Shown: piece by piece, positions 7,388-10,285 of the stretch | How the letters are laid out: the number at the start of each line of letters is the position of its first letter | Numbering within the stretch: position 1 is the first letter of the stretch | NCBI GenBank assembly: GCA_030836345.1 | Contig: JAURQA010000271.1 | Coordinates: 1 to 10,285, forward strand | Direction of reading: 5' to 3' | Length of the DNA: 10,285 nt | Source of the DNA: Bacteroidota bacterium | Lineage (GTDB): Bacteria; Bacteroidota; Bacteroidia; NS11-12g; UBA955 | The notes under the pieces: generated by a model | Database searches by the model: none | What the model saw: the letters and a program-made list of their open reading frames with translations, nothing else | Told to the model about the DNA's origin: nothing | Made by a program: the position numbers and the translations under genes

Positions 7388-7410
7388 CGAATAGTGTTGG
7401 TTTTTTCTTT
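7383..7410 (+). terminator. Terminator-like hairpin pointing rightward, in front of the T9SS gene
   Basis: ACCAAC (7383-7388) and GTTGGT (7396-7401) form a perfect six-base stem with a seven-base loop. The second arm ends at the first T of TTTTTTCTTT, as in an intrinsic terminator for plus-strand transcription. No plus-strand gene lies upstream, so it would act only on antisense or read-through RNA. The left arm also overlaps the proposed -33 element of the minus-strand promoter, so it may instead be an operator-like dyad. Confidence 0.3.
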
Positions 7411-7618
7411 ACAATTATTCCAATTCCTTGCCTTTATATGACCTCCCTTAGCTTAGCATATCTGCTGCGATAACTATTTTAGCTTTGATTGGCTTTGTTT
7501 TAATCAGAAATGACTTATATTACCGTACATAAAACGCTGAATTATAATGCTTTAATCTGTTCATTGAAACGGTTCTTGGGTTCGAATAAAAAAATCTTGA
7601 AAAATAGGTGTAAAAGAC
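7411..7618. other. Intergenic stretch with no supported gene
   Basis: This AT-rich stretch lies between the T9SS operon start and the tRNA-Lys promoter. It holds a TAGCTTTG (7480-7487, +) that fits the -7 consensus but lacks a -33 partner, and a 55-codon open frame (7510-7677, +) that runs through the tRNA promoter into the tRNA gene. I regard both as chance. No RNA fold or coding gene is recognised. Confidence 0.5.
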
Positions 7619-7649
7619 TTGCAAGAGATATTAAATCAATATATTTTTG
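7619..7649 (+). promoter_or_regulatory. Promoter of tRNA-Lys (TTG -33, TATTTTTG -7)
   Basis: TTG at 7619-7621 and TATTTTTG at 7642-7649, followed by CAG, are separated by 20 bases. This is the best match in the window to the full Bacteroidota housekeeping promoter. It lies 18 bases before the first base of the tRNA. Confidence 0.65.
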
Positions 7650-7667
7650 CAGTCCTTTAACGGAAAC

Positions 7668-7740
7668 GATTCGGTAGCTCAGTTGGTAGAGCAACGCCCT
7701 TTTAAGGCGTGGGTCCTGAGTTCGAGCCTCAGCCGAATCA
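7668..7740 (+). tRNA. tRNA-Lys (anticodon TTT)
   Basis: The 73-base sequence folds into a standard cloverleaf: acceptor GATTCGG / CCGAATC with discriminator A, D-stem GCTC / GAGC with an AGTTGGTA loop, anticodon stem ACGCC / GGCGT with loop CTTTTAA (anticodon TTT, reading AAA and AAG), a five-base variable loop, and T-stem CTGAG / CTCAG with TTCGAGC loop. The CCA end is not encoded. It has its own promoter upstream and a terminator immediately downstream, so it is a single-tRNA unit. Confidence 0.98.
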
Positions 7741-7744
7741 CTTT

Positions 7745-7777
7745 AAAACCTTCAAGTATTACTTGGAGGTTTTTTTT
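7745..7777 (+). terminator. Intrinsic terminator of tRNA-Lys, overlapping the end of the glycosyltransferase gene
   Basis: AAAACCTTCAAGT (7745-7757), loop ATT, then ACTTGGAGGTTTT form a stem with one G-T wobble, closed by a run of eight T (7770-7777). It begins four bases after the tRNA. On the minus strand the right arm and T run encode the last residues (KKTSK) and stop of the convergent glycosyltransferase gene. In that direction only four T follow the stem, so minus-strand termination should be weaker. Confidence 0.85.
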
Positions 7778-9297
7778 GTTTGAGATGCTTTTGTGTTTGT
7801 AGCCCAAATCTCAAAGTACTCGTTGCGGTTTACTGGGTTTATCCATTTAACCACCTTATCGGCAAAACTTGGATCACAAATTTCTATTCTTTCCATATTG
7901 GGGAAGGTCTCTTTATAAAACTGCACTCTTGACTCCAAAAGGTCTAAATCAGAAAAAATAATGTAATCATGGCTCACATCTACATTGGAGTCTAGAACCG
8001 TTGTATTGGCAAAAACCACATCCCATTTTCCTGAATAAAATTTAGGGAACATGGAGGTCTTTCCTCTACCACTGCCTTCGGTAAGGATATACTTGGGCCT
8101 TAAATTATTCTCATAAAAGAAATACATGGCCTCTACCCTAGATTTCTTTGAATAGGTGACGCTGGCCATGAGTAGCAATGGAATATTGAGCACCCAAAAT
8201 GCTTTCATGGAAATCTTCCAGAATTTATTCCATCCTTTTTTATTCCTTAAGGTATGGTATCCTAAAACACCCAGCATAATAAAAACTGGGAGTATGGGTA
8301 AAATAAACCGTTCTTGTTTACTGGGATAGAAGGAATGGAAGAGTAAAAACAGCAAGCTGGGCAAGAACATAAATGCATATTTTTTTGCTGATCTGAAGTA
8401 TCCCAAGCCCATGGCTAAGCCCAGTGGAACAAGCATGATACCCATTAACACTTCGATATACATAAAGCTATTGGCATTGGGCATGTACCGCGTGCCTTCA
8501 TCCATATTGTAGAGCACATAACTCAGCATTTCGGCAAAAGGATAGCCCCATATTAAATAATCCACCAGCCCTTGAGTAAAAACAAACAAGAGTAGCACAC
8601 CGGAACAAAAAAGAAGAAAGGGCTTCCAATCCTTGCGGATAAGCAAATGCAGCGCCAAGCCTATCGCAAAAACACCGATTTGATACCTGAAGGAGACGGC
8701 TAATCCCATAAGAATTCCTGAGAGAATGAGGTCTTTATTGGTATTGCTCTTTACATACAGCCATAGCGACCACATAATAAATGGCATGCAGGTTATTTCC
8801 ACTAAATTTCGGACGGCCATAAAGGGGAAAATCCAAAGTACCGCTAAGAACCACCCTACGATGGTAGCATTTTCTTTGGTTGAAATTTTCGTTGTAATCT
8901 TATATCCAAAGTAAACCGTTAACAAGGAAAACAAACCATGCAACAAGCGGTTCAATACCATAAGCATCTTTGGATCGGTAAGGCCGATTCCCTTTAAAAT
9001 GTAGAAGAATATAAAATTTAATCCCACATAGGTAAAGCTATGTCCTTCTGGAACCGAGCCTTCTGGCTTATTCCAGGGAAGCCAGTTGTTGTAATCGTAT
9101 CCATCTACCCAAGAGGCGGATGCTTCAATAATGAGGAAATGATCATCATGCATTCCATATCCCTGAGAAAAAAGAGCGGCTAAGATTCTAAAAAAGCCAG
9201 CCACAATCATGATGGTCTTTAGGGATGTAAAGTCAATGTTTTTAAACATTCCTCCTTCGATTGATCCGGCTTTACCCGACGGTTTATTGTTTACCAT
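7759..9297 (-). CDS. GT-C fold membrane glycosyltransferase, Alg9/PIG-B (GT22)-like
   Basis: The 512-residue polytopic membrane protein has about ten hydrophobic segments between residues 26 and 382 and a soluble C-terminal region of about 125 residues. Right after the first helix comes GMHDDHF (48-54); acidic residues D51-D52 in this first loop are where GT-C enzymes place their catalytic aspartate. SKQERFILPILP (326-337) resembles the HKEERF-type motif of the GT22 mannosyltransferases (Alg9, Alg12, PIG-B). Such enzymes move a sugar from a polyprenyl-phosphate donor to a lipid-linked or surface glycan on the periplasmic face; donor and acceptor here are unknown. A GT39/ArnT-like assignment is the alternative. 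The ATG at 9297 is preceded by a TATTTTCG box 17 bases upstream; an ATG 16 codons in (MFKN) is a less likely start. The gene stands alone and converges on tRNA-Lys. Confidence 0.82.
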   Translation of the reverse strand: MVNNKPSGKAGSIEGGMFKNIDFTSLKTIMIVAGFFRILAALFSQGYGMHDDHFLIIEASASWVDGYDYNNWLPWNKPEGSVPEGHSFTYVGLNFIFFYILKGIGLTDPKMLMVLNRLLHGLFSLLTVYFGYKITTKISTKENATIVGWFLAVLWIFPFMAVRNLVEITCMPFIMWSLWLYVKSNTNKDLILSGILMGLAVSFRYQIGVFAIGLALHLLIRKDWKPFLLFCSGVLLLFVFTQGLVDYLIWGYPFAEMLSYVLYNMDEGTRYMPNANSFMYIEVLMGIMLVPLGLAMGLGYFRSAKKYAFMFLPSLLFLLFHSFYPSKQERFILPILPVFIMLGVLGYHTLRNKKGWNKFWKISMKAFWVLNIPLLLMASVTYSKKSRVEAMYFFYENNLRPKYILTEGSGRGKTSMFPKFYSGKWDVVFANTTVLDSNVDVSHDYIIFSDLDLLESRVQFYKETFPNMERIEICDPSFADKVVKWINPVNRNEYFEIWATNTKASQTKKTSK

Positions 9298-9314
9298 ACT
9301 GCTTAAAATTGGAA

Positions 9315-9328
9315 CGAAAATACTACAA
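9315..9328 (-). promoter_or_regulatory. Probable promoter box of the glycosyltransferase gene (TTGTAGTATTTTCG)
   Basis: On the minus strand the sequence is TTGTAGTATTTTCG, which contains the TATTTTCG variant of the -7 element, 17 bases before the ATG. The identical 14-mer lies in front of the lipoprotein gene on the other strand at 9636-9649. No -33 TTG at normal spacing is seen. Confidence 0.45.
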
Positions 9329-9635
9329 TTTAAAGGATATTGGCCTTAAGAAAATCAGAACCAATCCCAATTGAGGATAAACGGCTCGAGGAACTTTAAT
9401 TCTTGTAAATGAATTGCTGTGTACAATTAAAAATTAATTGTTACTGCAAATACAAGAGCTTTTATATAGTTAACAAATCTGCGCTAAACCCTACCGTATG
9501 GTATGTTATATGGTATAATAGTTGCGCTTATAAGGGAGTTGACACCAATATTTTCTACCCACTATTGAACATTTAATTGTCCAAGTATAATTTAAAACGC
9601 ATCTATTTGGTTGGAATCTTAATAAAGTGTTCCTT
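9329..9635. other. Intergenic gap with short repeats, no gene recognised
   Basis: About 300 bases without a supported gene lie between two divergent genes. It holds a 7-bp perfect dyad ACAATTA / TAATTGT (9423-9429 and 9435-9441, loop AAAAT) and a short-repeat cluster at 9480-9536. It also contains a 55-codon open frame with five cysteines (9409-9576, +), without a promoter or a recognisable protein, which I take as chance. A TTGACA at 9539-9544 looks like a classical -35 but has no partner. Confidence 0.5.
9480..9536. repeat. Cluster of short direct repeats in the glycosyltransferase-lipoprotein gap
   Basis: TGCGCT occurs at 9480-9485 and 9523-9528. Between them TATGGTAT occurs twice, at 9497-9504 and 9509-9516. 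CCCT (9489-9492) and AGGG (9533-9536) flank them as a weak dyad. The GTATAATAGTTGCGC part recalls the GTATATAGCGC at the right edge of the window. Whether these are copies of one dispersed element cannot be decided here. Confidence 0.35.
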
Positions 9636-9649
9636 TTGTAGTATTTTCG
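9636..9649 (+). promoter_or_regulatory. Probable promoter box of the small lipoprotein gene (TTGTAGTATTTTCG)
   Basis: The box TATTTTCG (9642-9649) ends 12 bases before the ATG at 9662. The whole 14-mer is an exact inverted copy of the one in front of the glycosyltransferase gene. The leader between box and ATG is A-rich (CGAAAAAAATTATT). Confidence 0.45.
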
Positions 9650-9661
9650 AAAAAAATTATT

Positions 9662-10003
9662 ATGAGAAAGTTAAACTATCTAACTATTATTGGACTACTT
9701 TTTTTTGCCAGTTGTAGCACAAACCCAGCAGAAATTAAAGTCTCCAGTCTTGAAACACTTTGTGATCATGTGGAAGCCCTAGGTGAAATTTATGATGAAA
9801 TGGAAGAAATAATTGGTGGAATAAGAAGAGATGAAGTGGATAAATATAACAAAATGTGCATGGAATCGGAAGAACTCATGGCATTAAACAATAAAGAAGA
9901 TCAAATAAAATATTCAATGGCTAATAATACATTTAGATTTAGTGAACAACTATTTAAGGATTGTCCAAAAGGTGAGAAGTATTATTCATGGCTAAATAAA
10001 TAA
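9662..10003 (+). CDS. Small orphan lipoprotein
   Basis: I do not recognise the family. The 113-residue product begins with a clear lipoprotein signal: basic MRKLNY, a hydrophobic core TIIGLLFF and the lipobox FASC with C18 as the lipidated cysteine, giving a mature protein of about 96 residues. The mature part is acidic and looks mainly helical (LETLCDHVEALGEIYDEMEEI, then SEELMALNNKEDQIKY), with further cysteines at C34, C66 and C101. It ends YYSWLNK. No enzymatic motif is visible; it could be a small envelope binding or accessory protein. The ATG follows an A-rich leader and a probable promoter box, so it is likely transcribed alone. It lies at the start of the repeat-bearing, rearranged right end, and its AAA/GAA/ATA-rich codon use is more AT-biased than that of the conserved genes to the left. 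Confidence 0.75.
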   Translation: MRKLNYLTIIGLLFFASCSTNPAEIKVSSLETLCDHVEALGEIYDEMEEIIGGIRRDEVDKYNKMCMESEELMALNNKEDQIKYSMANNTFRFSEQLFKDCPKGEKYYSWLNK

Positions 10004-10077
10004 TTACATTTCAACTTTACGCAATGTGTCCGAATTAATCATTTTGAATAAAACTATCGGTAAACAGATATTAAACA

Positions 10078-10164
10078 ATGATTAAAGTTGCAACCGATAT
10101 AGAAGTTCCACGAGAAAAAGTATGGGAATATTGGACAGATTCTAAACGTTGCACGACATTTTAG
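10078..10164 (+). pseudogene. 5' fragment of a SRPBCC/AHSA1-like gene
   Basis: The ATG at 10078 opens MIKVATDIEVPREKVWEYWT, then DSKRCTTF and a TAG at 10162. The first roughly 23 residues match the first strand and helix of SRPBCC (START/AHSA1) proteins, where a pattern like I.v..T.i.aP.ekVWeyWTdP is usual. Full proteins are 130-170 residues, so only the N-terminus is left. Similarity is lost just after DSK, placing the break near 10147-10150, and the next bases carry no continuation in any frame that I can recognise. This is best read as a remnant left by deletion or recombination. A genuine 28-residue peptide is a much less likely alternative. Its start is 74 bases downstream of the lipoprotein stop. 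Confidence 0.6.
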
Positions 10165-10260
10165 CCGCTAAGTTACAAGCTCTAGAATTAGTTCATAAAT
10201 GAAAGTAATAATAACAGTTTCAACTGGAATGGCGGGTAGAAATACTGGTGACAACAATGT

Positions 10261-10285
10261 ATATAGCGCATTGAAACGCGCCATA
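10261..10285. repeat. Hairpin-forming inverted repeat cut by the window edge
   Basis: GCGC (10266-10269) and GCGC (10278-10281) pair around the loop ATTGAAAC. After one A-C mismatch the stem continues with TAT (10262-10264) against ATA (10283-10285), right up to the last base. It probably extends beyond the window. An ATG at 10199 opens a 29-codon frame through this element to the edge (starting MKVIITVSTGMAGRNTGDNN); I do not recognise it and cannot say whether it is a gene. Confidence 0.4.

Noticed and set aside
7510..7677. 55-codon plus-strand frame upstream of tRNA-Lys, preceded by a TAGCTTTG box at 7480-7487
   Set aside because: It reads straight through the tRNA promoter and ends inside the tRNA; the box has no -33 partner. 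Coding use is very unlikely.
9539..9544. TTGACA resembling a sigma-70 -35 element
   Set aside because: Bacteroidota promoters do not use this consensus, no -10 partner is present at 17 bases, and a better box exists at 9642-9649 for the next gene.
9409..9576. 55-codon plus-strand frame with five cysteines in the glycosyltransferase-lipoprotein gap
   Set aside because: No promoter box or ribosome site in front, no recognisable motif, and it spans the dyad and short repeats, so it is probably chance.
10145..10200. Integron attC-like site after the broken SRPBCC gene
   Set aside because: GTTGCAC and the TTAGC-C-GCTAA dyad look suggestive, but GTTRRRY and its paired RYYYAAC core are not found at proper positions.
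10199..10285. Possible start of a new gene running off the right edge (29 codons, MKVIITVSTGMAGRNTGDNN and on)
   Set aside because: Too short to judge, not recognised, and its last third coincides with a hairpin-forming repeat. It is noted only in the repeat entry.

Overview
The window looks like chromosomal DNA from a member of the Bacteroidota, most probably a marine Flavobacteriales-type organism. Four things point there. The sequence is AT-rich. Several genes are preceded by boxes of the TAnnTTTG type (the Bacteroidota -7 element, sometimes TAnnTTCG) instead of an E. coli-like -10. One long secreted protein ends in a type IX secretion (T9SS) sorting domain, which is confined to this phylum. 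The proteins read like Bacteroidota homologues: a MaeB-type malic enzyme with a phosphotransacetylase tail, a BI-1 family membrane protein, and lipoproteins with FxSC-like lipoboxes. The species cannot be named from this sequence alone.

Layout. 1-1125 (+) is the C-terminal half of a malic enzyme cut by the window edge. 1220-1969 (+) is a seven-helix Bax-inhibitor-1-like membrane protein, followed by a strong bidirectional terminator at 1989-2016. mazG (2058-2813, -) and a free methionine-(R)-sulfoxide reductase (2812-3333, +) stand head to head with overlapping start codons or, on a better reading, a 40-bp gap holding two back-to-back promoter boxes. The reductase converges with a 4-bp stop overlap on a minus-strand operon. 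Read from the right, that operon is a T9SS-sorted secreted protein (7354-5474), a single-domain rhodanese (5471-5172) and a seven-haem c-type cytochrome lipoprotein with a TPR tail (5162-3330). An intergenic region then leads to tRNA-Lys(TTT) at 7668-7740 with a clear promoter and a terminator. That terminator doubles as the last codons of a convergent GT-C glycosyltransferase gene (9297-7759, -).

The right end, from about 9300, differs in character: a long gene-poor gap with short repeats, a small orphan lipoprotein (9662-10003), a SRPBCC/AHSA1-like gene broken after about 24 codons (10078-10164), and a GC-rich hairpin running off the window edge. This looks like an accessory, rearranged stretch next to a conserved one.

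How the parts fit. mazG (removal of aberrant NTPs) and the methionine sulfoxide reductase (repair of oxidised free methionine) are both housekeeping or damage-control enzymes sharing one divergent promoter region. The T9SS protein, rhodanese and multihaem cytochrome are probably co-transcribed, which suggests an envelope electron-transfer function with a possible sulfur link, but no substrate can be deduced. No complete, clearly new multi-gene system is visible. The most interesting items are the compact divergent promoter pair, the haem/rhodanese/T9SS operon, and the repeat and broken-gene area at the right edge.
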